This document shows positions 16,674 to 25,866 of a stretch of DNA of 64,000 nt, piece by piece. The position numbers and the translations under genes were made by a program. How positions within the stretch are numbered: position 1 is the stretch's first letter; each line of letters begins with the position of its first letter. Under the pieces are notes generated by a model. The model was not told where the DNA came from. It made no database searches and was given only the letters and a program-made list of their open reading frames with translations. The stretch is from Dermabacteraceae bacterium TAE3-ERU5 (GTDB lineage: Bacteria; Actinomycetota; Actinomycetes; Actinomycetales; Dermabacteraceae): NCBI GenBank assembly GCA_019218375.1, contig JAHUUK010000001.1, forward strand, positions 124,001 to 188,000, written 5' to 3'.

Positions 16674-18010
16674 GCCTGATCCTCCGGGGCTTTCAACAGC
16701 GCGCGTACCTCAGCCGCGACGGTGACGCTACCGCAGGCAACTACGCCACCGAAGAGGTCATCGCGCCGCTCCGCGAGGTCCACGGCAAGCTGGATCGCAT
16801 CATCCAGGCGCGGGGCCTCGTGCACCCTGTCCGGGTCTTCGAAAATGTCCCGCGCCAGGTCTGCCAGCTCATCGGCCGGGATGGCGCGCGGCGAGGACGA
16901 GCGGGTAACCACCACTTCGTCTAGCAGCGGCTCCAGGATCGCGAGGATTTCCGCCGAGTCCTTGTCGGCCAGCACCCCGACGATGCCGACGGTGTGGGTG
17001 AAGCGGAAGTTTTCCCGCACCGCCTCCACCAGGGCTTCGGCACCGGCCGGGTTGTGCGCGGCATCCACCACGATGGTCGGGGCCTGGCGCACCACCTCGG
17101 CGCGGCCGGGCGAGGTCACGGCGGCGAGCGCCGCCGCGAGCAGGTCGCCGTCGAGCGGGGCCTGCCCGCCGGTCAGGAAGGCTTCGCAGGCGGCCACCGC
17201 GAGCAGGGCGTTTTCCGCCTGGTGGGAACCGAGCAGGGAAAGGAAGACGTTTTCGTAGCGGCCCGCCATGGTTTGCAGGGTGAGCAGCTGCCCGCCCACT
17301 CCGGGGGTGCGGGAGATGACGCCGATCTGTTCACCGACCAGGGCCGCGCTGGCGCCGACCGAGGTCAGCTTTTCGCGCAGCACGTCGGCCGCCTCCGCGT
17401 ACGGTTGCTCCGCGATCACGGCGAAAGCGTCGGTTTTGAGGATGCCCGCCTTTTCTGCGGCGATATCGGCAATGTCGTTGCCCAGATAGGCCTGGTGGTC
17501 GTAGCCGATGGGGGTGATAACGGTGACGGCGGGGGCCACAGCGTTGGTGGCGTCCCAAGTACCGCCCATACCGGTCTCGATTACCGCGACGTCCACGGGG
17601 GCCGACGCGAACGCCTGGAACGCCATGAGCGTGACTACCTCGAAGAAGGTCATCGGCACCGCGTTTTCGGCATCCACCATTTCCACGAACGGCAGCACGT
17701 CGGCGTAGGCCTGCGCGAAATCGGCGGTGGAGATCGGTTCGCCGTCGATGGCGATGCGCTCCGTGGGGGTGTGCAGGTGGGGACTGGTGAAGCGCCCGGT
17801 GCGCAGCCCGGCCTCGCGCAGAATTCTTTCGCTCATGCGCGCGGTGGAGGTCTTGCCGTTGGTGCCCGCCAGATGGATCGTCTGGTAATCCAGGTGCGGA
17901 TCGCCCATCAGGTTAAGCGCCCGCTGCACGCGGGAAATATCGGGTTCGATCTTGTTTTCGGGTGCGCGCGCCAGTAGCGCCGCGTAGACCTCTCGCAGTG
18001 TCTCGTCCAC
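16670..18010 (-). CDS. folC: Bifunctional dihydrofolate/folylpolyglutamate synthase
   Basis: FolC adds glutamate to dihydropteroate and to tetrahydrofolates, using ATP. The 446-residue Mur-ligase-type protein shows the P-loop HLAGTNGKTSTARM, FTSPHLHTPTERI, ETGMGGTWDATN, ITPIGYDHQAYLG and VVDAAHNPAGAE. It is full length and probably active. DUF4233 follows with a start-stop overlap. A hairpin between ileS and folC suggests that folC is not simply read through from ileS. Confidence 0.96.
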   Translation of the reverse strand: MDETLREVYAALLARAPENKIEPDISRVQRALNLMGDPHLDYQTIHLAGTNGKTSTARMSERILREAGLRTGRFTSPHLHTPTERIAIDGEPISTADFAQAYADVLPFVEMVDAENAVPMTFFEVVTLMAFQAFASAPVDVAVIETGMGGTWDATNAVAPAVTVITPIGYDHQAYLGNDIADIAAEKAGILKTDAFAVIAEQPYAEAADVLREKLTSVGASAALVGEQIGVISRTPGVGGQLLTLQTMAGRYENVFLSLLGSHQAENALLAVAACEAFLTGGQAPLDGDLLAAALAAVTSPGRAEVVRQAPTIVVDAAHNPAGAEALVEAVRENFRFTHTVGIVGVLADKDSAEILAILEPLLDEVVVTRSSSPRAIPADELADLARDIFEDPDRVHEAPRLDDAIQLAVDLAERRDDLFGGVVACGSVTVAAEVRALLKAPEDQA

Positions 18011-18049
18011 TCACGTTCCTTTGCTCGGCTCGCGTCCCATTGTATGAGC

Positions 18050-18080
18050 GAAAGGGGCCGGAAACATTCCGGCCCCTTTC
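18050..18080 (-). terminator. Terminator after ileS
   Basis: GAAAGGGGCCGGAA (18050-18063) is mirrored by TTCCGGCCCCTTTC (18067-18080), forming a long perfect stem with a tiny loop, 22 nt downstream of the ileS stop on the reverse strand. The stem's own T-rich arm supplies only a short T-run. Confidence 0.65.
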
Positions 18081-18101
18081 ATTTCGGCTGCTTGGCCGCC
18101 G

Positions 18102-21100
18102 TTAGTTGGCGCGTTTCACGCCGACGCGCACGCTGGCGCCTCCGGCCACCTTCTCTTCACTAACGTAGGCGCCCTCTTCGGGAGCGGTGGCGGTCGCGTA
18201 CGCGGTCGCCAGCACCTCCCCTGCCACCAGTTCGCGGTGGGCGGTGAGCGCCTGGGTTACAGTCTCGTCGCCGTCCACGGTGAGGCTGATGCGGTCGGAG
18301 ACGTCGAACCCGGCGTCACGGCGGGCCTGCTGGATGACGCGGATGACGTCGCGGGCCAGGCCTTCGGCTTCGAGCTCCGGGGTGAGGCGGGTATCCAGCA
18401 CCACGAAGTCGCCCCCCTTGAGCACGCCGATGGCCTGCTCGTCGGTGTTTACGTCGCTGCCCGCCACCATGTCGAGGGTGTATTCGCCCTCGGCGAGCGC
18501 GATACCGCCGCTGGTGACGGTGCCGTCCTCTGCCACGCTCCAGTCGCCGCTCTTGGCTCCCTTGATGACCTGCTGCACCTGCTTGCCAAGGCGCGGCCCG
18601 GCAGCGCGGGCGTTGACGGTGAGGCGCTGCTGCACGCCCATCGCCTGGGCCTCTTCGCTGGCGACGTCGACCAGGCGCACGTTCTTCACGTTGAGCTCGT
18701 CGGCAATGATGGCGGTGAACGGCTCCAGCTCGGTCGGGTTAGCGACCACCACGGCGAGTTCGCTCAGGGGCAGGCGGGCACGCAGGTTGTTGGTTTTGCG
18801 CAGGCCGTTGGCGACGGAGCAGACGCTGCGCACCTCGTCCATGAGCGCAACCAGGCTGGCGTCCTGCGGGAACAGGGAATCGTCGGGCCAGTCGCACAGG
18901 TGCACGGAGCGGCCGCCGGTGAGCTGGCGCCAGATACCTTCGGTGATCATCGGCGCGAGCGGCGCGGCGACGCGCAGCAGCGCTTCCAGGCAGGTGTAGA
19001 GGACGTCGAACGCGGCCTCGTCACCTTCCCAGAAGCGTTCGCGAGAGCGGCGCACGTACCAGTTGGTGACCATATCCAGGTGCGCACGGATCAGCTCGGC
19101 GGCACCGGGGATGTCGTAGTTATCGAGCGCTTCGCGGGTTTCGCGCACCAGATTGCCCGTGGCGGCCAGCAGGTAACGATCCATTACCTCGTCGGATTCG
19201 TAGCGCGGCTTGGCCTGGTAGCCGGAGGCGTTCGCGTAGAGGCCGAGGAAGTAGTAGACGTTCCACAGCGGAATCAGCATCTGCCGGGCCGCGTCGCGAA
19301 TACCCTTTTCGAGCACGACCAGGTTGCCGCCGCGCAGGATCGGGGTGGACATCAGGTACCAGCGCACCGCGTCGGCCCCGTACTTGTTGAAGGATTCTTC
19401 TACGTCCGGGTAGTTGCGGCGGGACTTGGAGGCCTTGAAGCCGTCGTCACCGAGCACGATGCCGTGGCAGACCACGTTCTTGAACGGGTTGGAATCAAAC
19501 AGTGCGCTGCCGAGCACGTGCATGGTGTAGAACCAGCCGCGGGTCTGGCCGATGTATTCCACCACGAAGTCGGACGGGAAGTGGCTTTCGAACCATTCGC
19601 GGTTCTCGAACGGGTAGTGCACCTGCGCGAACGGCATGGAGCCGGACTCGAACCAGCAGTCCAGCACCTCGGGAACGCGGCGCATAACCGATTTGCCGGT
19701 CGGATCGTCCGGGTTCGGGCGGGTCAGTTCGTCGATGTAGGGGCGGTGCAGGTTTACGTTGCCCTCGGGGTCGCGCGGCAGGGTGCCGAAGTCGGCTTCG
19801 AGCTGCTCTAGCGAACCGTAGACGTCGGTGCGCGGGTATTCCGGGTTGTCGCTCTGCCACACCGGGATGGGGCTGCCCCAGTAGCGGTTGCGGGAGATCG
19901 ACCAGTCGCGCGCGCCCTCCAGCCACTTGCCGAACTGGCCGTGCTTGACGTTGCCGGGGATCCAGCGGATGTTTTCGTTCAGTTCCATCATGCGTTCGCG
20001 GATCTGGGTGACCTTCACGAACCAGGACGAAACCGCCTTATAGATGAGGGGGTTGCGGCAGCGCCAGCAGTGCGGGTAGGAGTGCACGTAGCTGGCTTCG
20101 CGGAAGAGCCGGTTTTCGGCGCGCAGAATGCGCACGATGGGGCGGTTCGCCTCGAACACGTGCATGCCTGCGACCTCGTCGAGCGCGGTGCCCTTGAACA
20201 GCGGCAGGAGCTGCGCGGCTTCATCCACGGAAACGATCACGGGAATGCCGTAGGCGGCGTTGATTTTCTGGTCTTCTTCACCGTAAGCGGGAGCCTGGTG
20301 CACGACGCCGGTGCCGTCAGTGGTAGAGACGTATTCCGCGACCGTGATGATCCAGGCGTTTTCGGTACCATACTTTTCGGTGTCGGTGTAGATGTCCCAC
20401 AGCGGCTGGTAGGTGATGTATTCCAGTTCGCTACCGAGGTAGACGCGGCCGCCGGTGCTGGCCGAGCAGGCCGCGATGGCCGCTTCCGCATCGGCGTAGC
20501 CGAGTTCCTTCGCGAACGCCCCGACGAGGTCCTGGGCGAGCAGGTAGGTGCCCGCGCCAGCGCCCTGGTCGGCGGCGCCTTCCGGCCCGGCGGGCACGGT
20601 GACGTAGCTGACTTCGGGGCCGACTGCCAACGAGAAGTTGGTGGGCAGGGTCCAGGGGGTGGTCGTCCAGGCGAGGGCACGCACGCCCTCCAGGCCCAGT
20701 TCGCGCGCCTTGTCGCCGGTCAGCGGGAAGGTGACGGTGACCGACAGATCCTGTCGCTCCTGGTAGACCTCATCATCCATGCGCAGCTCGTGGTTGGAGA
20801 GCGGGGTCTGGTCTTTCCAGCAGTACGGCAGCACGCTGTGGCCCTCGTAGGCGAGGCCCTTTTCCCACAGGGTCTTGAACGCCCACATGACCGATTCCAT
20901 GTAGGGCAGGTCGAGGGTCTTGTAGTCGTTTTCGAAGTCCACCCAGCGCGCCTGGCGGGTAACGTACTCTTCCCATTCGCGGGTGTACTTGAGCACGCTC
21001 TTTTGGGAGGCGTCGTTGAATGCCTCCAGGCCCATCGATTCGATCTGCGACTTTTCGGTGATGCCCAGTTCGCGCATGGCCTCCAGCTCTGCGGGCAGGC

Positions 21101-21380
21101 CGTGGGTGTCCCAGCCGAAGCGGCGATCAACCTTTTTTCCGCACATGGTCTGGAAGCGCGGCACCACGTCCTTCACAAAGCCGGTCAGCAGGTGACCGTA
21201 GTGGGGCAGGCCGTTGGCGAAAGGCGGGCCGTCGTAGAAAACGTATTCCTCCGCCGAGTCCCGGTTGCTGATGGAGGCGTGGAAGGTATCGTCCTTACGC
21301 CAAAAATCCAGGATCTCGCGCTCTAGCGCGGAAAAGTTCGGGCTGGGCGTCAGTTTCTCGCCGTTCACCGGGTAAGGCAT
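18102..21380 (-). CDS. ileS: Isoleucyl-tRNA synthetase (long form)
   Basis: This class I synthetase charges tRNA-Ile. The 1092-residue protein has the HIGH-type motif as HYGHL (after PPFANGLP), the long-form GWDTHGLPAELEAM segment, the CP1 editing domain, and the KMSKS motif in the form KASKS (GFKASKSRRNYPD). Length and motif style match the long, eukaryote-like IleS class common in actinobacteria. The start (MPYPVNGEKL) is preceded by AAGGAG, which is part of the T-box-controlled hairpin upstream. A terminator follows. Confidence 0.97.
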   Translation of the reverse strand: MPYPVNGEKLTPSPNFSALEREILDFWRKDDTFHASISNRDSAEEYVFYDGPPFANGLPHYGHLLTGFVKDVVPRFQTMCGKKVDRRFGWDTHGLPAELEAMRELGITEKSQIESMGLEAFNDASQKSVLKYTREWEEYVTRQARWVDFENDYKTLDLPYMESVMWAFKTLWEKGLAYEGHSVLPYCWKDQTPLSNHELRMDDEVYQERQDLSVTVTFPLTGDKARELGLEGVRALAWTTTPWTLPTNFSLAVGPEVSYVTVPAGPEGAADQGAGAGTYLLAQDLVGAFAKELGYADAEAAIAACSASTGGRVYLGSELEYITYQPLWDIYTDTEKYGTENAWIITVAEYVSTTDGTGVVHQAPAYGEEDQKINAAYGIPVIVSVDEAAQLLPLFKGTALDEVAGMHVFEANRPIVRILRAENRLFREASYVHSYPHCWRCRNPLIYKAVSSWFVKVTQIRERMMELNENIRWIPGNVKHGQFGKWLEGARDWSISRNRYWGSPIPVWQSDNPEYPRTDVYGSLEQLEADFGTLPRDPEGNVNLHRPYIDELTRPNPDDPTGKSVMRRVPEVLDCWFESGSMPFAQVHYPFENREWFESHFPSDFVVEYIGQTRGWFYTMHVLGSALFDSNPFKNVVCHGIVLGDDGFKASKSRRNYPDVEESFNKYGADAVRWYLMSTPILRGGNLVVLEKGIRDAARQMLIPLWNVYYFLGLYANASGYQAKPRYESDEVMDRYLLAATGNLVRETREALDNYDIPGAAELIRAHLDMVTNWYVRRSRERFWEGDEAAFDVLYTCLEALLRVAAPLAPMITEGIWRQLTGGRSVHLCDWPDDSLFPQDASLVALMDEVRSVCSVANGLRKTNNLRARLPLSELAVVVANPTELEPFTAIIADELNVKNVRLVDVASEEAQAMGVQQRLTVNARAAGPRLGKQVQQVIKGAKSGDWSVAEDGTVTSGGIALAEGEYTLDMVAGSDVNTDEQAIGVLKGGDFVVLDTRLTPELEAEGLARDVIRVIQQARRDAGFDVSDRISLTVDGDETVTQALTAHRELVAGEVLATAYATATAPEEGAYVSEEKVAGGASVRVGVKRAN

Positions 21381-21382
21381 GG

Positions 21383-21590
21383 AAATGAGTGCTCCTTCGG
21401 GGTGGGACTACCCCGAGGACGCAGCGCCTTAGGAAGGCTACTACGCGGTACCACCCCGGTTGGCGGACTCGCGCCCGCCCTCTCGTTCGTCAGCTGTAAC
21501 GGGCTGGTCCCGGCGGGTTCTACTCGGGCCGTAGCCTTTTCTTCCCGCGGCTCCCCGGTGATTGCCGGTTCAACGCCATTCGTTTTATAA
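21383..21590 (-). promoter_or_regulatory. T-box riboswitch (translational, ultrashort stem I) controlling ileS
   Basis: The reverse strand upstream of ileS contains the T-box core GGGGTGGTACCGCG (21457-21444). Upstream, CCGG-CAATCA-CCGG (21568-21555) forms a very short stem I whose loop shows ATC, an isoleucine specifier codon (21562-21560). Between T-box and start codon, CCTCGGGGT pairs with ACCCCGAAGG (about 21415-21391), and the 3' arm contains the Shine-Dalgarno of ileS. This is the known actinobacterial design in which uncharged tRNA-Ile frees the ribosome binding site rather than preventing termination. No terminator T-run lies between T-box and ileS. Confidence 0.9.
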
Positions 21591-21778
21591 GCCTACCGGC
21601 GGCGCAGGAAGCGCGCCAGTCGATAAGGTCCCGTAACTACTGGTTAGTTCCGCCACAGGTTAGGGTCGGGAATAGTGACCTCCGCCCCTCGCTGATGCTC
21701 CGGTTGGGACTTTTGCACTGCGCGCCCGGCCCGGATGTGTCATTGTGGGCGATGTAAAAGTCGCGCTAAGGAGTAAAC

Positions 21779-22051
21779 ATGTCGCTGTTTGGACAGCCTT
21801 TCACCGCCAAGTGCCTTAAGTCCGGCATCACGGTGGAGGTTCAGGAGGGGCAATCCCTGCTGCAGGCGCTGCTTGATGCCGGTATTCCGATGGACTATTC
21901 CTGCGAGGGCGGCCTGTGCGGTACTTGCGTGGTGCCGCTGGTCAGCGGGGACGTCGAACATAACGACGAGTTCCTGATGGATGACGAGCAGGAAACCCGC
22001 ATGATCACCTGCGTTTCCCGCGCTAACGGCGTGGTGGAACTGGATATCTAA
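21779..22051 (+). CDS. 2Fe-2S ferredoxin
   Basis: The 90-residue protein has the plant-type ligand set: C-x4-C-x2-C (SCEGGLCGTC, about residues 41-49) and a distant Cys in MITCVSR. The C-terminal strand VVELDI completes the beta-grasp fold. It resembles the ferredoxin domains of oxygenase and reductase systems, but no partner oxygenase is adjacent. The start ATG has AAGGAG 6 nt upstream. It is transcribed divergently from ileS and ends at a clear terminator. Confidence 0.93.
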   Translation: MSLFGQPFTAKCLKSGITVEVQEGQSLLQALLDAGIPMDYSCEGGLCGTCVVPLVSGDVEHNDEFLMDDEQETRMITCVSRANGVVELDI

Positions 22052-22065
22052 ACGCAGGTAAGCGC

Positions 22066-22104
22066 AAGGCCCGCCCCGGCATGCCGGGAACGGGCCTTCT
22101 TTTT
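22066..22104 (+). terminator. Terminator after ferredoxin gene
   Basis: AAGGCCCG (22066-22073) pairs with CGGGCCTT (22091-22098), reinforced by CCCGGCATGCCGGG within the loop, and is followed by a T-run (22098-22104). It lies 15 nt after the ferredoxin stop. Confidence 0.85.
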
Positions 22105-22154
22105 ATCTTCGCGCTAGCCGCAAAGCCGTCTGCGTCGGTTTCTCGGGGCCGATG

Positions 22155-22370
22155 CTACCTGCGGCGCAGCCACAGCGGCAGCGAAACCAGCCAGGCTGCC
22201 GCCACCAGTCCCAGCGCGGCCAGGCAGCCGCAGATGGAGAAGTGCATGGTGATGCGGGGCGCGGCGGTCAGGGTGACGAGCAAAACCATGACGGCGGCGG
22301 CGAGCAGGGAAGCGAAGAGGATTCCCGAACGCGCCCGGGTGTCGGTAATGGAAACGTGCTGCGTTGTCAT
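22155..22370 (-). CDS. Small two-helix membrane protein
   Basis: The 71-residue frame has a polar N-terminus (MTTQHVSITDTRARSG), two hydrophobic segments (about residues 17-38 and 44-65) and a basic end (LWLRRR), the pattern of an integral membrane protein. It is convergent with the ferredoxin gene and divergent from valS. No family is recognised. Codon and residue pattern look coding, but it could be missed or dismissed because it is short. Confidence 0.6.
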   Translation of the reverse strand: MTTQHVSITDTRARSGILFASLLAAAVMVLLVTLTAAPRITMHFSICGCLAALGLVAAAWLVSLPLWLRRR

Positions 22371-22521
22371 TGCTCTCTTCTCCTTCCCCGCGTCTGCGGT
22401 GCGTTTGCTTTAACCAAAGTTTGTCGGCCAGGTCACTTTGCGCGCATCCGACGCGGGGTGGTTCATCACTACTACTTAGGGATGATTTCCCCGAACTTTT
22501 AGGTAGTGAGACAATGAGCGC

Positions 22522-25164
22522 ATGGAGTCGACGCCACTTAATGCGAATGTGCCCGACCGCCCCTCGCTGGACGGCCTGGAAGCCAAATGGGACAGCGCCT
22601 GGTCTGAGGGCGGTATCTACCACTTTGATCGTGAGACTACGCGCGAGCAGGTCTTTTCGATCGACACTCCCCCGCCCACCGCGTCGGGGTCCCTGCACGT
22701 AGGCCACGTTTTCGGCTATTCGCAGGCCGACATGATCGCCCGCTACATGCGTATGCGCGGCAAGAACGTCTTTTACCCGATGGGGTGGGACGATAACGGC
22801 CTGCCCACCGAGCGCCGCGTGCAGAACTACTTTGGTGTGCGCTGCGATCCCTCCCTGCCCTACCAGGAGGACTTCACTCCCCCGCAGGAGGGCGGCGATA
22901 ACAAGTCGGCCAAGGCCGCTAACCAGCTGCCGATCTCGCGCCGCAACTTCATTGAGCTTTGCGAACGCCTCACCACCGAAGACGAAAAGTCGTTCGAGCA
23001 GGTGTTCCGCCAGCTCGGTCTTTCCGTGGACTGGCGCCAGACCTTCCAGACGATCAACGACCGCGCACGCGCCACCAGCCAGAAGGCGTTCCTGGAGCAC
23101 CTCAGCGCGGGCAGCGCCTACCAGTCCGAGGCCCCCACCCAGTGGGACGTCACCTACCGTACCGCCGTGGCGCAGGCCGAGCAGGAGGACCGCGAACGGC
23201 CCGGCGCCTACCATCGGATTTCTTTCCATAAGGCCGACGGTTCCCCGCTTTACATCGAAACCACCCGTCCCGAACTGCTGCCCGCCTGCGTGGCGCTGGT
23301 GGCGCACCCGGACGATGAGCGCTACAGCGACCTGTTCGGCACCACCGTGACCTCTCCCCTGTTCGAGGTCGAGGTGCCCGTCCTGGCGCACCCGCTGGCG
23401 CAGATGGACAAGGGCGCGGGCATCGCCATGATCTGTACCTTCGGTGACGCGACCGACGTTATCTGGTGGCGCGAGCTGCAGCTGCCGACCCGCTGCGTGA
23501 TCGGCCGCGACGGCCGCCTGCTGGCGGACGCCCCCTGGATCGAGTCCGAGGCCGGCCGCGCCCGCTACGCCGAGCTTGCCGGGCTCACCGTGTTCAGCGC
23601 GCAAAAGCGCGTCGTGGAAATGGTTACCGAGAGCGGCGATCTGGACGGCGAGCCCCGCGCGATCAGCCACCCGGTGAAGTTCTACGAGAACGGCGATAAG
23701 CCGCTCGAATACGTGACCTCCCGCCAGTGGTACATCGCCAACGGCGGCCGCGATAAGAGCGAGGACGGCCTGCGCAGCGAGCTGCAAAAGCGCGGCGAGG
23801 AACTGACCTGGTATCCGGCGTTCATGCAGTCGCGTTACGCGAACTGGGTGGACGGCCTAGCAGGCGACTGGCTGATCTCCCGCCAGCGCTTCTTCGGCGT
23901 GCCGATCCCGGTTTGGTACGGCGTTAATGCCGAGGGCGAGGTCGATTACGACAAGCTTTACACCCCGCGCCCCGAGCAGCTGCCGGTGGATCCGACGCTG
24001 GATGCCCCGGAGGGCTTCAGCGAATCCCAGCGCGGGCAGGCGGGTGGCTTCGTGGCCGACCCCGACATCCTGGACACCTGGGCCACCAGCTCCCTCACCC
24101 CCGAACTGGTGAGCGGCTGGCTGGACGATCCGGAACTGTTCGAGCTGGTTTACCCGATGGACCTGCGCCCGCAGGGTCACGACATCATCCGCACCTGGCT
24201 GTTTAGCACCATCGTGCGCTCCCACCTGCTGCATAATCAGCTGCCGTGGAAGAAGGCGTCCATCAACGGCTGGATCCTGGACCCCGACCGCAAGAAGATG
24301 TCCAAGTCCAAGGGCAACGTGGTTACCCCGATCGGGCTGCTGGAAAAGCACGGCTCGGACGGCGTGCGTTACTGGGCCGCCCGTGCCCGCCAGGGCGTGG
24401 ATACCGCGTTCGACGAGGGGCAGATGAAGATCGGCCGCCGCCTCGCGATCAAGGTCCTGAACGCCTCCAAGTTCGCGCTCGGTTTCGGTAGCGCGGAGGC
24501 CGACCCGTCGGGCTCCCTGGCCGCTAACCCGGCACTCGTCACCGAGGCCGTGGACCGCGCCATGCTGGCCGGGCTGGCCGACGTGGTTGCCCGCGCCACC
24601 GCCGCTTTCGAGGAGCTCGACTATGCTCGCGCGATCGAGGTTGCGGAGCCGTTCTTCTGGACTTTCTGCGACGACTACATCGAACTGGTGAAGGATCGCG
24701 CGCACGGCGTGCAGGGCGAGGAGGCCGCGGCGTCGGCCCGCGCCGCCCTGGCTATCGCGCTCGATGTGCAGCTGCGCCTGTTCGCACCGTTCCTGCCGTT
24801 CGCTACCGAAGAGGTTTGGTCCTGGTGGCGTAGCGGCAGCGTGCACAACGCGGTTTGGCCGAGCGCCGACCCGCTGCGCGCGGCGGCGCAGGGCGTGGAT
24901 GCCGGCGTGCTGGTGGCGCTTTCCGAGGCCGCCGGGCGGCTGCGCCGCGTCAAGACCGACGCGAAGGTTTCCCCCAAGACCCCGATCCTGGACGCGACCC
25001 TGCAGGCCCCGGCCGAGCAGGCGCAGTACCTGGAGTCCGGTCTGGCCGACCTGATGGCGCTTTCCCGCGCGGAGAAGCTGAGCGTTAACGCGGGCGGCGA
25101 GGAAATCACGCTGGAGTCCGTGGAGCTGGGCGAACCGCCCGTTAAGGCACCGCGCAACAAGTGA
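22522..25164 (+). CDS. valS: Valyl-tRNA synthetase
   Basis: This class I synthetase charges tRNA-Val and edits threonine. The 880-residue protein shows HVGH (PPPTASGSLHVGHVF), the editing domain, ATSSLTPELVSGW, HDIIRTWLFSTI and KMSKSKGNVV. It is of usual length for the actinobacterial form, which lacks the long C-terminal coiled coil seen in some bacteria. Unlike ileS it has no T-box motif upstream. Its stop overlaps the start of the lipoprotein gene. Confidence 0.97.
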   Translation: MESTPLNANVPDRPSLDGLEAKWDSAWSEGGIYHFDRETTREQVFSIDTPPPTASGSLHVGHVFGYSQADMIARYMRMRGKNVFYPMGWDDNGLPTERRVQNYFGVRCDPSLPYQEDFTPPQEGGDNKSAKAANQLPISRRNFIELCERLTTEDEKSFEQVFRQLGLSVDWRQTFQTINDRARATSQKAFLEHLSAGSAYQSEAPTQWDVTYRTAVAQAEQEDRERPGAYHRISFHKADGSPLYIETTRPELLPACVALVAHPDDERYSDLFGTTVTSPLFEVEVPVLAHPLAQMDKGAGIAMICTFGDATDVIWWRELQLPTRCVIGRDGRLLADAPWIESEAGRARYAELAGLTVFSAQKRVVEMVTESGDLDGEPRAISHPVKFYENGDKPLEYVTSRQWYIANGGRDKSEDGLRSELQKRGEELTWYPAFMQSRYANWVDGLAGDWLISRQRFFGVPIPVWYGVNAEGEVDYDKLYTPRPEQLPVDPTLDAPEGFSESQRGQAGGFVADPDILDTWATSSLTPELVSGWLDDPELFELVYPMDLRPQGHDIIRTWLFSTIVRSHLLHNQLPWKKASINGWILDPDRKKMSKSKGNVVTPIGLLEKHGSDGVRYWAARARQGVDTAFDEGQMKIGRRLAIKVLNASKFALGFGSAEADPSGSLAANPALVTEAVDRAMLAGLADVVARATAAFEELDYARAIEVAEPFFWTFCDDYIELVKDRAHGVQGEEAAASARAALAIALDVQLRLFAPFLPFATEEVWSWWRSGSVHNAVWPSADPLRAAAQGVDAGVLVALSEAAGRLRRVKTDAKVSPKTPILDATLQAPAEQAQYLESGLADLMALSRAEKLSVNAGGEEITLESVELGEPPVKAPRNK

Positions 25165-25850
25165 TGACGCGACTGTTTTCCGGGAGGGCCGCGCGGGTAA
25201 TCGCCTGCGCGGCCCTCGCCGCTACCTCCCTTACCGGCTGTTCCCTGTTTACCGGGGAAAAGGCCGCGCCCGCTAAGCCCGCTACCGACGGCACGGTGGC
25301 GGTTGCCGGGTATGACGGCAAACAGCCGTCGGGGCTAAACCCCTCCCCCGGCATCTTGGCCCCCAGCCCGGACCTGTTCCCCGGCATGGAGCAAAACACC
25401 GAGGCGGGCGCTTTTAAGGCGCTCGAATACTGGCATTACGCGTACAACTACGCGATGGTCACCGGCGATACCTCCTATGCCCGCGCGATCACCGGGCCAG
25501 ACTGTTCCTTTTGCGGGGAAAGCCTGGACGATGTGGTGAAGCATCACCGCACGCGCGGTTATTTCACGGCCGCGAAGCTGAGCTTCAGCAACCCGGAGGT
25601 GGTGACGCAGGGCGACGAAACCCGTTACGTGGTGGACGGCGCCTACGAGGGCCGACGCTACGTTGACGTGGCAAAGGGCGGCGAGCAGGAGGTCGCGCCC
25701 TATAAGTTCCTGATTGCCGCCCGCATGGAGTACCGCGACGGGCGCTGGCTGGTACAGGCGCAGGACCTTGGCCAGATAGACCCGCAGGATGCCGACAAGG
25801 GCGAAGCCCCTGCGCAGGAGGAAGGCCCGCAGGAGGGCGCGGAAAAATAG
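25161..25850 (+). CDS. DUF6318 family lipoprotein
   Basis: The 229-residue protein has a basic N-terminus, a hydrophobic stretch and a lipobox (SLTGC, Cys at about residue 27), then a Pro-rich spacer and a domain containing the pattern KALEYWHYAYNYAMVTGD and CSFCGE, typical of the actinomycete DUF6318 lipoproteins. It ends with an acidic Glu/Gly tail. It should be anchored outside the membrane; function unknown. The GTG at 25161 overlaps the valS stop, and an ATG follows directly, so coupling to valS is likely. Confidence 0.87.
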   Translation: MMTRLFSGRAARVIACAALAATSLTGCSLFTGEKAAPAKPATDGTVAVAGYDGKQPSGLNPSPGILAPSPDLFPGMEQNTEAGAFKALEYWHYAYNYAMVTGDTSYARAITGPDCSFCGESLDDVVKHHRTRGYFTAAKLSFSNPEVVTQGDETRYVVDGAYEGRRYVDVAKGGEQEVAPYKFLIAARMEYRDGRWLVQAQDLGQIDPQDADKGEAPAQEEGPQEGAEK

Positions 25851-25866
25851 GAAGTAGCGGCTTAGC

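Noticed and set aside
22371-22521. Possible T-box upstream of valS
   Set aside because: GGGGTGGTTCATC resembles part of a T-box but lacks the GGTACCGCG core, and no specifier stem is visible.
22114-23787. 557-codon reverse frame across the valS start
   Set aside because: Shadow of valS; its end overlaps the small membrane gene in another frame and no family features appear.
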